Assembly: GCF_037975245.1 (NCBI RefSeq)
Contig: NC_092562.1
Location: forward strand, 13,253,501-13,317,500
Direction of reading: 5' to 3'
DNA from: Apostichopus japonicus
Taxonomy: Eukaryota; Echinodermata; Holothuroidea; Aspidochirotida; Stichopodidae
Length of the DNA stretch: 64,000 bases
The notes under the pieces were generated by a model. The model did not search any database and was not told where the DNA came from. It saw only the letters and a program-made list of their open reading frames with translations. Position 1 is the first letter of the stretch; each line of letters begins with the position of its first letter. Below, one piece after another: positions 27,423-41,100 of the stretch. The translations under genes were made by a program, and so were the position numbers.

Positions 27423-27561
27423 CGAAAGTAACGCCGAGGACACCGATATTGAGAAAAATCAATATAAATGTCATCGTTTCTTTCACAAACATGGAATCTG
27501 TTTCATTAGCTGGTACAGCAACCATTAACATGTTGAGGAAGATTGCCAACAAAGATGCAAG
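27423..27561 (-). CDS. Orphan duplicate of paralog B exon 21 (two membrane segments)
   Basis: Identical to 34253-34391, with acceptor and donor intact. Encodes LASLLAIFLNMLMVAVPANE through FILIFLNIGVLGVTF. It has no upstream large exon of its own; the neighbouring sequence on that side is the junction at 27839/27840. Confidence 0.75.
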
Positions 27562-28316
27562 CTGTAGAAGGTTTGTAAAACATAAATAAATAAATAATGG
27601 ATGGATTGATGGGTGCAGAATGTCATCATAGCTCAGGCAATGGACTTACAAACTAAGGATTGCAGGGCTCGAGTCCAGGCCAGATATTACATTTTGTTCT
27701 TTTTGCGAGGCACTTTATCTCCATTATCTCTCCACATTGGTGTTTAAATGGCGATGAACGAGGTACCTGCGTGCGCCAGTTTGCGACTGCACTCTATGGG
27801 AAGTCCCCCAGCGGATACGTAAATGTACCGCACAGCAGTACAATCTTAGCGTAGCGCCGCCGTGACTTGGCGCTACGCGTGCAAGAAAATTCGGGCTGAA
27901 AATGCCTCCCAGATCGCTGGAAATGGCACTTCCCAGGCCTTTTAAGTTGTATCTAAGCTTGAAATTACTAGCAATATCATAAAAACGTACAAACAAAATA
28001 TGCTCAAGGGGGGGGGGTGGCGGGGCGGTCGCCCCCTTCGCCCCATTGGCTACGCGCCTGCCTTTAAAACACATATAAATAGTCTAGAACGTGTGCAGCC
28101 CAGATTTTCGATAGACTCATTTCGAGGGTCTGCAAAGTCGACCTTGCTCTAAGGAAGGAAACGGCTACTACCAACACGTTCATCTAGAAATTTATATTTT
28201 ATATATTTTTCATCGTTATCGTTTTGCTGCCGTTTATATGGTCAAATGGTTACGTCATTCCACTGAACAACGGAAACGACTCTTCTACGTGTGTCTGTCA
28301 TTCAGCACCTGAAACT

Positions 28317-28600
28317 CACAGAGAACACAGTTACTTTTGTAAATCTTAAAGTTGTGTACCAAAGTAAAAACTGGGATCGTGCTATGAATCGGTAGCATGT
28401 GCTACGAGGTTTACAGTGCATGAGAACTGAGGATATGTGTAATTTCAACTAATCCAGATGTTGGGATTACAAATATTCTCTGTTCTTACTGTAAACCTAA
28501 TAAGCACATGATACCGAAATATCAGATTTGTCAACGTATCCATTTTTTTACTGTGGTACAAACTTTTAAGATTTACAGTAGTTACTGTAATTTCTCTGGG
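28317..28600. mobile_element. Fold-back MITE-like element, second copy
   Basis: Copy of the element at 21487-21770 inside the 6.83-kb repeat. Confidence 0.75.
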
Positions 28601-29160
28601 AATCTGCTGAAAGTACAGGTAAACGCCCAAAAATAACTTATGCAGATAATCCGTAATGCCTCCATGATATGTTTGGCTGTCACGGTGGGAATGCAGTCAA
28701 TGAAACCGGTTTTTTTCGGTTTTTAATTAAAAGGAGTTCGGTTTTGTCGAATTAAAAATAAAATAAACGTTTAATATATTGAGTGAACTAATTTTGCTTT
28801 TCTCTTCTTCATCCACTTGCTAGACCTTATCATTTTGTTTCTCCTGTTCTCTCTCTTCTCCTATTTTCTACTTCATCTGACTCTTCGACTTGGTTTAACT
28901 CTTTCCTCTTTGTTTCTCTTCTTCCTTCTCGACATTTCCCACCACTTTCGTCTTCGTGTTCTTAGTTCTTCATCCCCAATTTGTCAATATTCCGGTTGAC
29001 CCCTCTCACCCTCCCTCAACTATGTTCAAGGCAATACGTTTTGCTCCTTCATTATGTCCATGCCCTCTTCTTGCCGATAAGATTAAGTAATGATTGAAAT
29101 TTTGGTTAAAAGCTACATACTTTTCTTCTCTCTGAATATTTTCAACAACATACCGGTCAG

Positions 29161-29325
29161 GTTGGTACGGCGCTAGCTGTCGTCAGAGATGTAAACTACT
29201 TGAACCACCATGACTGTGATCCCGAGACTGGTAGATGTTCTGTACCATGTCCTAATGGGTACACCGGGTTTAACTGCCAAATGATTGAAGAACTAACGAC
29301 CAGCTTGATAACTACACATTTATAG
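29161..29325 (+). pseudogene. EGF-like repeat pseudo-exon, second copy
   Basis: Copy of 22331-22495 with the same frame shift between RQRCK and NHHDCDPETGRC. Confidence 0.6.
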
Positions 29326-29734
29326 TTAATCATTTATTCCCATTTCGAGGGCTCATATTCTAAACAGACATGTGGGTCTACATTTGGAATTTGTATAATC
29401 AGTGATTATTTTGTATTATTATGCCTACACATGCTTAGGCAGCAAGGATGCTGGTCTCACTGCCAAACAATAACCGTTTTTATCTTTACCTTGGCATCAC
29501 AAGATGTGGATGGAACGATCACAAAATAACACAACACCGATCCCACATCCGGGTAATGTAACCTGATTTCTTAGTTAAAGTTGTTAATTTTGATTCATAT
29601 AGTTGAAAAATACTGCAGAATCTTTTAAAACAAAAAGTGGATAGAAAAATACTTCTCATATCAGTTATAAGAAAAACAATTTATGCCTTGTATCTGTAAT
29701 ATTGTGACAAATAGCCTGTTCTTTGAAAATTGTC

Positions 29735-30470
29735 ATAACTCGTTCATTTACAGGAATGCTGCATCCCGCAAAGAGGCTTAGGAAGGCTGATGCTTCAGTG
29801 CTTGCGTTATATCTTTTTTAAGCTACCATCAGCGACATATTTGAAGGATGACTTCTTCAAATTGAAGACCTCACTCACATCAAGTGTCATTCACCTATCG
29901 TGAAAAGTGAAACTTTATATAAAAGATGAACATTTTTCCAAGTTTGCAGAAGAATCTGTAGAACAATCTTCGTCGATTACCACGAAATTAAGAGGGACCA
30001 CATTTTCAGACAAAGTGAAGGGAAATGTGGCATGAATGCCACAAGTAAGGTAAATGGACAAATCGCTAAGAAGATGGCAGCAACTCCTAACTGAGGTCGA
30101 TATTCAGAGGGAAGCAGAAGAAGAAATATTCCTTTTACAGCATGCCCTGGATGTTTTCCTCCCTATTAGCAACCTTGTTGGAAAGTGATATGCCTGCAAC
30201 AACCTTAGAGGTGTCCCCTGAAGCAATGACTCAAACAGCGGAACGGGCATTGCGGTACTGTGCTGGTTATGTACCATATACATTTAATATAAAAATACAA
30301 TAAAATGAAAAGCATTAAAGTTGAGGCTTAATAAGTAAAATTTTATCTTCGTGGTCTCAGGATGAAAGCTCAGCTGCAAATGCATTTCTGGTTAATTCGA
30401 ATGAGTGGATTGAAATAAAAATTAGAGGTGGCAAGACAGTGTATTTACATTTTTTAAACTCATACAAGAA
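29735..30470 (+). pseudogene. Decayed LRYxAGYVP ORF, second copy
   Basis: Copy of 22905-23640 inside the 6.83-kb repeat, with the same stops. Confidence 0.45.
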
Positions 30471-30761
30471 ACCCTGAGGTGGATGGTATACTGTTACGTG
30501 AATGGTCTTTATACTCCTCCGTGGTAAGCTTTGCACGCATAGCTACATAGCCAGTCATGTCATGAATATTCATGTGGTCTATTGGGCTTGTCTGTAATTT
30601 TGGAAGATTAAATGTTAAATAATGGGTATCACAGTCTAATTAAGGAAGATAAGGGTTTATTAAATCAATATTATCATTGAGTTAAATGCATACAACATAT
30701 CTGCATATGTTTAGGGTGATATTGTTGTTTTTGGTTAGTAAATAGTTCAAGAGATTATTGA

Positions 30762-32680
30762 ATTGAATTGAATTTATTGTCCACAATCAAAAATTCGGCT
30801 TACACAGGTCGCAAACGAAATAAAAGAAAAAAGTATAAGTATCAATAGACTGCGATACACATACATTAATACAAACATATATACAGCAAGTCCTAAATAA
30901 GAAATCTTCTCACTCGTGAATTAAAAAGTATGGATAGAATTATGCACAAATGAGTATATGAAGCGGGGCCTAAGTGTACGTGGTGGGCATAAACGCACTC
31001 CAGAGCGGTGGTAAATGTAGTGCTCAAACAAGGGGTGTGTTGAGTCTTGCATGATTTGTTTCACTTTATTGCAGACCCTCTCATGATACAAGCACTCTAA
31101 CGAAGGAAGTGAACACCGATTATCCGCTGAGCAACTTTCTGAGATTGCTCAAGTATCTTCACATCGATTCTTGTAACATTGGCAAAGTAACAAATTATGT
31201 TATACATCAAAACACTTTGAATGAGGAATTTATAGATCAAGGTCATGATTGTTTATCCACTCTGAGGTTCTTCAGTTTTCTCAAGAAATATAGCCTCTGA
31301 TTTGCTTTCTTATGTACAATTGTAGCATTACTAGACCAATCAATGTTGTTACTCAGCATGGTTTCTAAGTACTTATATTTATCTACTTGTTCTACTTGTT
31401 CCCCATGAACATAGATGGGAGCGTGAGATACTGGCTTGCGACGAAAATCTATAATCAGCTTCTTAGGTTTGGTTTCATTAAGTTGTAACAAATGATCCAC
31501 CACTGGACAAAGCTTGCAATCGTGGTGGCGTATGAGTCAATGTCATCTAACAGGTAACCATGCAGTAACGACAGTATCATCCGCATATTTTATGACCCTA
31601 CAATCACTGGTCATACTCTGACAGTCGCTGGTATACAGGGAAAAACGAGGGAGAGAGGACACAGCCCTGAGGCGCACCTGCACTTAAAATCATTTCCCCT
31701 GAGTAGGCATCGCCTATATTCACCCTCTGAAGTCATGAATCCATAGGATAGTTCGGGGAGATACACCGTATGCGATTAATTTAGCTGTAAGTAAGTGTGG
31801 GACATTTGTGTTGAATGCACTAGAAAAGTTTAAATCTCACATATTGTCTATCTTTATCTAAAAGAGAGTAACGTTTTTGCAGATATGTCAACACCGCATC
31901 ATCAACTTGAACCCCCCTCCCTCCCTGCCCTATAAGCGAACTGCAAGGGGTCAATAAACTGTTCTGTAATACTGTGAGGGCGTTTCATTATAAGTCTTCC
32001 AACATTTCATGACGTTACAGCTAAGTGAGACGGTCCGAAAAGTCATTAGGCTCAGTTGAATTCTCTTTCTCTGAGACGGGTATAACTAATTACGTTTTCC
32101 ACAGTCGTGGAATCTAGCCGATGTCTAAAGAACATTGAAAGAGTTTTGTGAATATCCCAGCCAGGATCTCATTGCATAAACCATCAGGGCATTGTGCTTT
32201 GGTGGTTTTCAATGATCCAAACACTACCCTAACTTCATGTTCAGTAACGCAAATCTCATTGTTAAAACTCCCTTTTTATTAATTCACTAATCAACCCACT
32301 CATTACTACATTTTTCTCAGTTGTAAAGTCCTAAAATTCATTAAACTCTTCCACGAAAGTTTGTGTGACCTCTGACTAGGGGGTCACCGACTTCTGTCTG
32401 TATCCAGTTAGCATTTGCATCGTTTTCCATGCACCAGCAGAATTATTTTTAGCAAAGTTTCTTTCTAATTTGTCTTTGTATGTTTGTTGACATTCTTCGA
32501 CTTTACCTTTGATGCACTTCTGTACCTCGTTCACCCTTGTTTTGTTACCTTCCATCAGAGCTTCATCCTTTTCGTTGAGCAAATCTCTAAGTTCTTTGTG
32601 ACCCACGGCTTATTATTCGGATAGATTTTGTATGTCTGAAGAGGGATGATTTTGTCGATATAGGTCTGGTGCTATAGCTA
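30762..32680 (-). mobile_element. Degenerate CR1/Rex1-like LINE, second copy
   Basis: Copy of 23932-25850. The same open pieces occur at 32606-32376 and 31503-31243. Confidence 0.8.
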
Positions 32681-33233
32681 CGTATACACTTGAGTCTTGA
32701 CTACGGGGCCGAGCGGTAACACATTCTCTCGATTGAGACGTTCCTGGAATAATTGAGAATAATTCTCGGTAAAAATTACCAAAAATTCAGAAAAACTGAT
32801 GAAATGCTGTAACAACTTAAATGTTAGAGTTACCATTAGTCCTTGACCTACCACAGTGCAGCACTACCACTGGTAGCACAGTGTATCATTGCATCGTGAA
32901 ACCGATTCCTACACAAAGTAGGCTATACTGGTTTCGCCGTTATTACCAACAAATGGCGCCAAACCTTTACCAATCGTGAAATTACCATGGTAACGGCCCA
33001 CTCAATGATAAATTTTGACATCAGACTTTTCAGTTTTCTCCAAATTGGCAGTAAGTGCCACAACTGTATAATACAATTTTGAGAGCTAAGTGATGGATGT
33101 ACACGACAAAACAATAACAAGTCGCCGAAACGATTCGCAAATCGACTAAAAAGTCATTTTTTCTAGCATAAATTCCCTAACATTCCGTACAATATACGAA
33201 GAACACAATAGAGATTCATTTTGCATAACTTAC

Positions 33234-33376
33234 CGGGTAAAAAAATCGGCCGAATCTCGGGTATTCACGAACTTAGGAAAAGGTAACTGTTTTTTCTTCA
33301 ACAGCACATCTCCGTCGGCCTTGACAACACAAAGAATGACTACTGCGCGTGCGGTAAGAACAAGGGAAAGCCCCAT
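33234..33376 (-). CDS. Signal-peptide first exon of an unknown gene (copy 2)
   Basis: Copy of 26404-26546. It lies about 60 bp upstream (minus strand sense) of the SINE junction that opens unit B. Confidence 0.4.
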
Positions 33377-33587
33377 GAGTAATCCGCTATATAAGGGCAA
33401 ATAATAGAGGGCATTGGGAACGATTCGCCTGAGTCAGACGCGAGTTCCTGCTTGCAGGAGGATCTAAATACATACATAAATTATCTTGCATTACTATCGT
33501 TCTCCGACGATGAACCTCATCAGAAGCAGCAGAACAAGACCGTGGCCAGCTCTCCCTCTTCTTCCCACAGAGCAAGATGACATGGTG

Positions 33588-33808
33588 TCATTCCACGGAA
33601 TGATATCGACGCCGTGGTGACGATAAGAGAGCGGAGTCTTCCGTTTCTCCTTGGTCACCTTGGTCACCGTTTATCAAAAGATGATGACGATTTACATGAA
33701 AGTTGTTATTCCTTTCAGGAATGGGTTCGTCTTCTGGTGACCGGATAAGACATCTTCGGCCTCTTATGTACACGTAGATTACTTTTGCAAGTTTCAGCAA
33801 TGGTTTTC
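33588..33808 (-). CDS. Paralog B last exon, cytoplasmic tail
   Basis: Encodes GKPLLKLAKVIYVYIRGRR, an acidic middle (GDQGDQGETED) and RRRYHSVE followed by TGA. It differs from paralog A by three substitutions (F/Y, Y/D, W/S). Confidence 0.8.
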
Positions 33809-36800
33809 CTACGGTAGAAAATCACGAATAATATACTTTTAAGTTTCAAGAGTGAGTGGAACTATTGATCGGTATGCCCAAAACCACCCCTCAAAAGAAA
33901 CATGATCATACATCAAGAACTACAAGGACGAAATGTGTATAATCGCAATCTTAATTATGAGTCATCTAACTTATGGATCTCGCCGTTGATATAGCATGGT
34001 AGAAGATTTACAACACTCAGCTAAAGTTGTTGCAATATGTAACATTTTGCTACTTAACCTAACAACAGATCTACAAATGAATTAAGAAGAAGCACTCATA
34101 CAAAGGAGAGACAATCCATTGACTAACTTGATACGTTTTCTATTCTTAATTCTAACCACGTGTAGTCACTGCTGTATTTTTTGGTTGGTATTTGTAATGG
34201 TCACCATAGAAGATTCTACATTTTGGTCATGGCAGCTCTTCAATTAACTCACCGAAAGTAACGCCGAGGACACCGATATTGAGAAAAATCAATATAAATG
34301 TCATCGTTTCTTTCACAAACATGGAATCTGTTTCATTAGCTGGTACAGCAACCATTAACATGTTGAGGAAGATTGCCAACAAAGATGCAAGCTGTAGAAG
34401 GTTTGTAAAACATAAATAAATAAATAATGGATGGATTGATGGGTGCAGAATGTCATCATAGCTCAGGCAATGGACTTACAAACTAAGGATTGCAGGGCTC
34501 GAGTCCAGGCCAGATATTACATTTTGTTCTTTTTGCGAGGCACTTTATCTCCATTATCTCTCCACATTGGTGTTTAAATGGCGATGAACGAGGTACCTGC
34601 GTGCGCCAGTTTGCGACTGCACTCTATGGGAAGTCCCCCAGCGGATACGTAAATGTACCGCACAGCAGTGCCCCAGTGGCCACTTGTTGGATTTTACATG
34701 CTTTTAGTGTGACAAGTTACCAATGACCATGGTTAACCGTAGCAAAGTCGTTTGACAAGGCATTGCCCTAATACAAGACTGTAAACCTTGAGTTTTAAAT
34801 TTGGAACTCTAACTTTATGATATCTGAAATCATTGAACAAGTTTGCAATCTGTCTATATCTTCCAGTTAAGGGAACTTTTTAACATCATAATATATGTCA
34901 TTAATTTGTTAATATACAATGAAATAGTATTATAGCTAAACAATAACATTACTTTAATGAAAATAAGTTATGAAAGTTATTAAATGAAATATTTCAATTT
35001 GTTTATCAAGTTTATTACAAGAAAAGAAATATAAATACCTCCTTCATGAGAAATAGCATTCAAGTGCAGAATGTCTTATAACTAACTTATAGAGGTACAT
35101 GGACAATTCACAAGTTGAAATTGATATCAATGTGTACCTGGAGTTGTTGCTCAAACTTATCCTTCATCGGTGAAAATGATGCATGAAGAGTAAGGAAGAT
35201 AACGGCGAGGAAAATCGTGATGAAGATAGAAAGAGAGCTGCCCCATCCGAACAGAATGACAATGCATGTCTGTGAAACTTTTCTTGTAATTTCTACAATT
35301 TCCCAGTACCAAAACCGATCTTTGTAGTTCTCGTTGAGAAATCGTAACCATTTTGGATGCAATGATGATGACCTTGTAGAATCTTCAACACTTGAATCTT
35401 TACGATATTTCCACAAAAGATAAAATAATAATCCAGGAAAAGCTACAATGTATAGCGAAAATACGTAAGCAGCAATTTCGAATTTGCGATGGGTGTTTGT
35501 GTTACAATTGATGGAAAGGTCAGATCTCAGGAGGCTAACGTTGTGCAACATAGTTTCGTCTAATGTAAACGTTTGGCATGCGGGTCTGTACAATGTAATG
35601 ATAGAATTACAAGTAGAGGGATACGTGATAAACAAGCCCAAAAGAGTTGCAAATAGCAATGTATCTTGTTTGATGATAACAACTTGACGCAATCTTTGTG
35701 AACGAGAATTCGAAGAGTCCCCTTGGAAAAACTTTGAACGTACTATTCTTAAGCAAACCGCCATAGCTGGGACTAATGCAACACTAACAGTCACAATAAT
35801 TCCTATGAGAAACTCGGAATATGCATTTAAAGATACACTAGGAACGAAGCAGCTGGGTTTTATGAAAATGGTAGATATGTTAAACTGCAAGAGATCTAAC
35901 CAATCAGACAGTTGTTTGAAAACCTCAGGCCAATAAAGGACGTCTAACGAGTCCCAAAATTCTCCCATCACTTGATAGAAACCAAGAACTATTTTCCCTC
36001 TTGCAAGTGCAACGTCAACAATTGAACGAGCTTCCTCGTGTCGTTTACGTCTGTACGTGTATACTACGTAAAAGCAACAGCCGGCAAGTAGGAGTAACCC
36101 TAATGCCACTTCTAATAGGAAGACCCATGTCTGAGGACATTCATGGCAAAAGTTCAGGACCTGGAAGTACTTCTCAGCGCATTCTGTACACATAAATCCC
36201 GTGTAGCCTCTATGACAATTTCCTTCAACGGTGTCGTTCTTGTTATCACATTTAAATGTTTGGCGACATGGGTGTACATAAGCGAGAGAACCGGAAAAGG
36301 ACGCTGTGGTTTCATCATAAGAATCATCAAATTTCTGTAGATTTTCAATGTACACCCTGTACTCTGTGATGTTTGATGAAGTCCAGTCCCAGTAGAATCC
36401 AGGTTCTATGGTAACGAAGTCGTTTTCGCATCTCAGTCCTGCTTGTGGACAGAGTTCACAACCACCGAATCGATCTCTTCGAAAGTAGTTATCCATACAG
36501 AAACATGCTCGATACCCAGCGTGTCGACTCTTGTTGGTACCCTCCGGGCAAACCGCACAATTGAGAGGGCTGACGCCTCCTCCTTTGGCAACGAATGTTC
36601 CATTGTTGCAGTTATTGCAAGCGATAACGTTCGGTAACCGTTGAAATTGGCCGACTTCGTCCTGGTAGAAACCACCTGAGAGAAGAAACGTCCGTTGAGT
36701 GAAGTCTTAAGTGTGCGACTTTAACATCTATGTAAGTGCAGCCGATTCACATAGATATTACAGTAACTACTGAAAGTTTTAAACCACAGTAAATACTGGA

Positions 36801-38116
36801 CTGTGCTGACAAATCTGATAAATCGGTAGCATGTGCTACTAGGTTTACAGTAAGAACTGAAAATATGTGTAATCCCAACAAATCCCAACAACTGGATTTG
36901 TTGGAATTACACATATCCTCAGTTCTTACTGTAATCCTAGTATCACATGCTACCGATTTATAGTACGATCCAGTTCTTTCTGCGATACGAAACTTAAAGA
37001 TATACATTACTAACTGTGTTCTCAGTGTGTGTATGTGGGTGGTAAGTGACATTATTCCAAATGAAGATGACAGCAATTGATTTCAAAGTCAATAAAAAGC
37101 GAAGTCAATAATAATCTGGAGGAGCTAGCTTCGTAGACGAGGAGAGGAGAAGTAACGATAAATGACTGCATGAATTTAATAAGCCACCTATTACAATAAA
37201 TACATGGATTGAAATTTACTCACCACGTGGACACGGTATACAACCTTTACGGCCTTGCAGGTTTGTATAACTTCCCTGAGCACATGCCACGCATGTATAG
37301 CGACGAAGAAATCTAGGTTCAGTTTGTGTGCAGTTAAATCCTCTCTGCAACAGACTGTCTCTTTGATAAGGGTCTATTACTTTAATCGTTGTCTGAAAAG
37401 TGTTTTCTACACAATCACTGTAAAAGACAAAACCCGAAGCGTAGTCCTGTTTGTTATGCTATTGTAGTCAGACATTTAGGATAAACTATGAAATGCTACC
37501 TTTAAAACACAGAACATTCAAGTGTATGAAGTTGATAATTAAGCTATCAAACTTGCCGGTACTTTTCAGCATCTGCAGGTTAAAACCACATCCTCATAGC
37601 ATTTTGTATGAAAAAGAAACATAAGATTTTTTTTCTTTAAATTGGTGATATTATGTGAATACATGGGGCAAAAACAGACTAATTGATGGTATCAAGGAAA
37701 ACTGAAAATTTGTTTGTATTTCCTATATAATAACTTATTTTTACATTAGAAGAAAGTCATTTTCAAAGAACATTGTCAATTAAGCAAACATTCAAAATCT
37801 TTCATATCTGAGAAAAAAGAAAAGAAAAAGCAACAAGAAAATTACACGTCACACACAACAATACATTAACTTACACATTTATGTTGTACGGCGCGGTGGG
37901 AATATTTAGACCATTACATGTGAGTATGCTTAAATTCAAAGAGAAACAAGATGAAAATCAGTTAATGTCATAAATATTGATTACTTTTCAATAGATATTT
38001 ATATTTAGTCAACTTAATACAAGTTGTACTCATAATGCTAATGTTATGATACTAGCCGACCCTTTGCCCACTTTTAATTCAGTTATTTAACAGCACCAGC
38101 GGTTTACTCCATCAAA

Positions 38117-38150
<34 letters not shown>

Positions 38151-41100
38151 TCAATTGCTACCTGTTTGTGATAAATACAGTTTAAAAATCTATAAAGGAA
38201 GCTGTTTTCAATAAACCCCGCACATCTCACTTATGTGAATATGATGTTATGAATTACTGTGATTGCAATATAATTAATTACGGCATATTCACATGCAGCG
38301 CAACTCACATTTCACCATTTTCTTGAATTCCTTTGAGAAATTCAACAGAAAGATGATGGACCGGATTTCTCTGAGCTTCGCTTCAAGGGGTATGAGTAAA
38401 GTGAAAGTCGTGTTATCGATTATCGATATATTAAAAATAATTATACCGATGACAACGATGATAACGATGATAATGATTATAATGAAGATAATGATAATAT
38501 CGATAATAAGCATAGGAAAAAAAAATAATAATCATCGTCATAAAAAAAATAATAATCATCATAGTAATCATAATAATAAGTACTTCAAGTCAAAATTATA
38601 AATAGTTAGCATATCGTATTTCATAAATGAATTGGCTGTCAAACTATGGAAGTAGCAATTTGGTTCTTGTCTTAAAGTCAACCAATCAAGGATCAGGACG
38701 GTCACTGAACTACCCATTTAATCGATTAATTAATGTACAGTGAGATCAACGAGCATGCCAATCAATTGATCATTAAAACTACTACGAAGGCAGCAACAAA
38801 ACAATTGACAAACTATTGAACTTTACGTAGATAATTCTGTCAACTGATCAATTGTCCATAAATACCATTGACTAAATTTCCCTCGCAAACCAGGGAAAAG
38901 TAAATGACTTCCAACCAACAGAATTATAAAGCAGCCAACAAATCAATCCATCAAACAAAACATCCAGATCCACTTATTGAACAACAAGAATAAAACAAAA
39001 CAAAAACAAATAATCATTGAACACATAAAAACAACTTTACAAAACAACAACAAAGAGCAAAATGACCTGTCAACTAGTAAAACTATCAAACCATGAAATT
39101 CTGGAAACTGAGATTCTTGTATTAGTCAACAGGTAACAGGACAATCAAATTTCATTTATTAAAAAGTCTAAAATTATCTTTAGTTCAAAAAAGGCCATTT
39201 CCTACCTTGTTTGGTGGCAAATCTACCAGCAAGAGTTCCCGGCGAATTGGCCGACGCAAGCACTGGCAGTTACGCAAATTTTGATTATGTTTGTTATGAT
39301 CGTTACCACCTGCAACTGATTCCGACGAATCTAAAAATATATACTCACATCAGCTTTGTAGGATTGTACTGGGAGTTCGGCAGGTATAAACTTTTGGTTA
39401 AATTTGCTATTTGATTTCGGAAAATGTACCTTGATAAAATGGTTAAAAGACGAAGAAGTATTATAAGGTTGTCATTTTTGCTTGATTGTAGAGACACAAT
39501 GAAGTACAATAGAGTCCAATAAATAATTCATACTTTTGTACTGTACAGTTTACAGAAGATTCGACACTGTGACAATGTGTGTGCAATTATGCTTTTTATA
39601 ATTTGAAGTAGCATGGTGTACATGAACAACAAGTTATTTGACTTTGTGAATTACACTTTGAGGTACACCTAAGATATCGGTGCTGAGAATGATATTACTC
39701 ACAGAGTGTCGACGGACGTTAACGACAGCATCCCTTCTGGAATTTCGAACAAACTGTTACCGTCCAAATATCTTTGTTTTATTAAGAAAAGAACAGTGTC
39801 CATGAAATACATTGACAATGATTATTATGACACTTAGGTGATTGTTTTTTATCTGAAAGCATCCCCGTACCAGACATAAGATGCCTGGAGCACGTAAGTG
39901 TTCATGATGTTAGGAGCGGGGGGATGTTTTACCCTAAGAAAAATTACCTCATTCTTCCCGGTTCTTCATAAATCGCGATCAGTAACCAACTTGATGTGTA
40001 AATCCAAATTAGGTTTAAAAAGAAGTTAATAAAGCCATTTGTGAAGACATCCTATGTCAATAGCAATAATTGCAAAGATACTTTGAAGACATTAACGTAA
40101 TAAAATCATGTGCTGGATTTGGTATTGACACAACTCATTGGAAACGGTTAGAGAATAGTGCCTTATGCAATTCCCTCTAGTCAAATGATGCGGACATATC
40201 ACTTACAGTTGTTGGAGCCTCCGCAAGTGACTGAATACAGTCGGTGGAATATATTCAAGTTTATTATCGCTCAGCGTTAGTCTCATCATGAAGTGGTTGG
40301 TGTATTCAGATGAAAACAGTTCTTCGGGAATCGTAATTAATCGATTACTTGAAAGATCCCTGTAAAGAAAACAGAAGAAAAAATAGTCAGCAACAATTAA
40401 ATAGAGAGGTAGTTGCAGTCAATGATATGAAGTTGTCTGGCTTTCTCTGTACTCTCTCCTCGAATCCTGTCCTGTCGAATAAATCATAGTTGTCCACAAC
40501 AATCGGTCAGAATATCATTCATTGTAGCAATATAGAATGAGCAATTCTTGTAGGGAAAATGGCACGCTTTGCAGGTAATCTTCCTGGACGGTCAGTTTGC
40601 AGTCAATCAGCGAAGTGATAATACATGCAATATAAGCTAGATTAGGTTCTTCGAACACCAAGGAACAAATTGAACACCTAGGTTGTGGCCGGTGCTGCTA
40701 CCCGGTGCTCATTGAAGCAATGATGCTTAGTGATCGGGAGGTTCGATACCCTGCCCGGGTCACAGTAAGGTGGGTCTTTCATCCAAGACCAATCTACGGT
40801 TTAACCATCTGAAATGACTTTCTTAATTGGAAAGATTCTATATTTGAGTTGAAACTGTTGAAGAAACTGTTGAATTGCAAGCCAACTGACGTGTAAGTTG
40901 TAATCCATAAGCCCTTGCTGGTTTTCCCCACATTTGTGGTCGCTTAAGCGTCGTTAAAATAACTGCTGATTCCTATTATGTTGTAAGAAGGTTTGGTACA
41001 TATAGGCTATGTTTTGACGAGAGCTGTGAATGCATAAAATACATATATACATAAATACATATAAAAGAATTCCATCACCGCGAAAGAGAGATCTTCGTGG

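Larger units (their letters stand above)
21009..27839. repeat. 6.83-kb tandem repeat, first copy
   Basis: This 6831-bp block recurs immediately downstream at 27840-34669. Every landmark compared is identical except a G run (11 G at 21177-21187, 10 G in the second copy). It covers the end of unit A and the first 1.2 kb of unit B, including the last two exons of the B gene. The junction at 27839/27840 joins 'cacagcagt' to 'acaatctta' with no long homology. Confidence 0.95.
27840..34669. repeat. 6.83-kb tandem repeat, second copy
   Basis: Second copy of 21009-27839, one G shorter in the G run near 28010. Its right part carries the last two exons that belong to paralog B, and it continues without a break into the rest of gene B at 34670. 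Confidence 0.95.
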
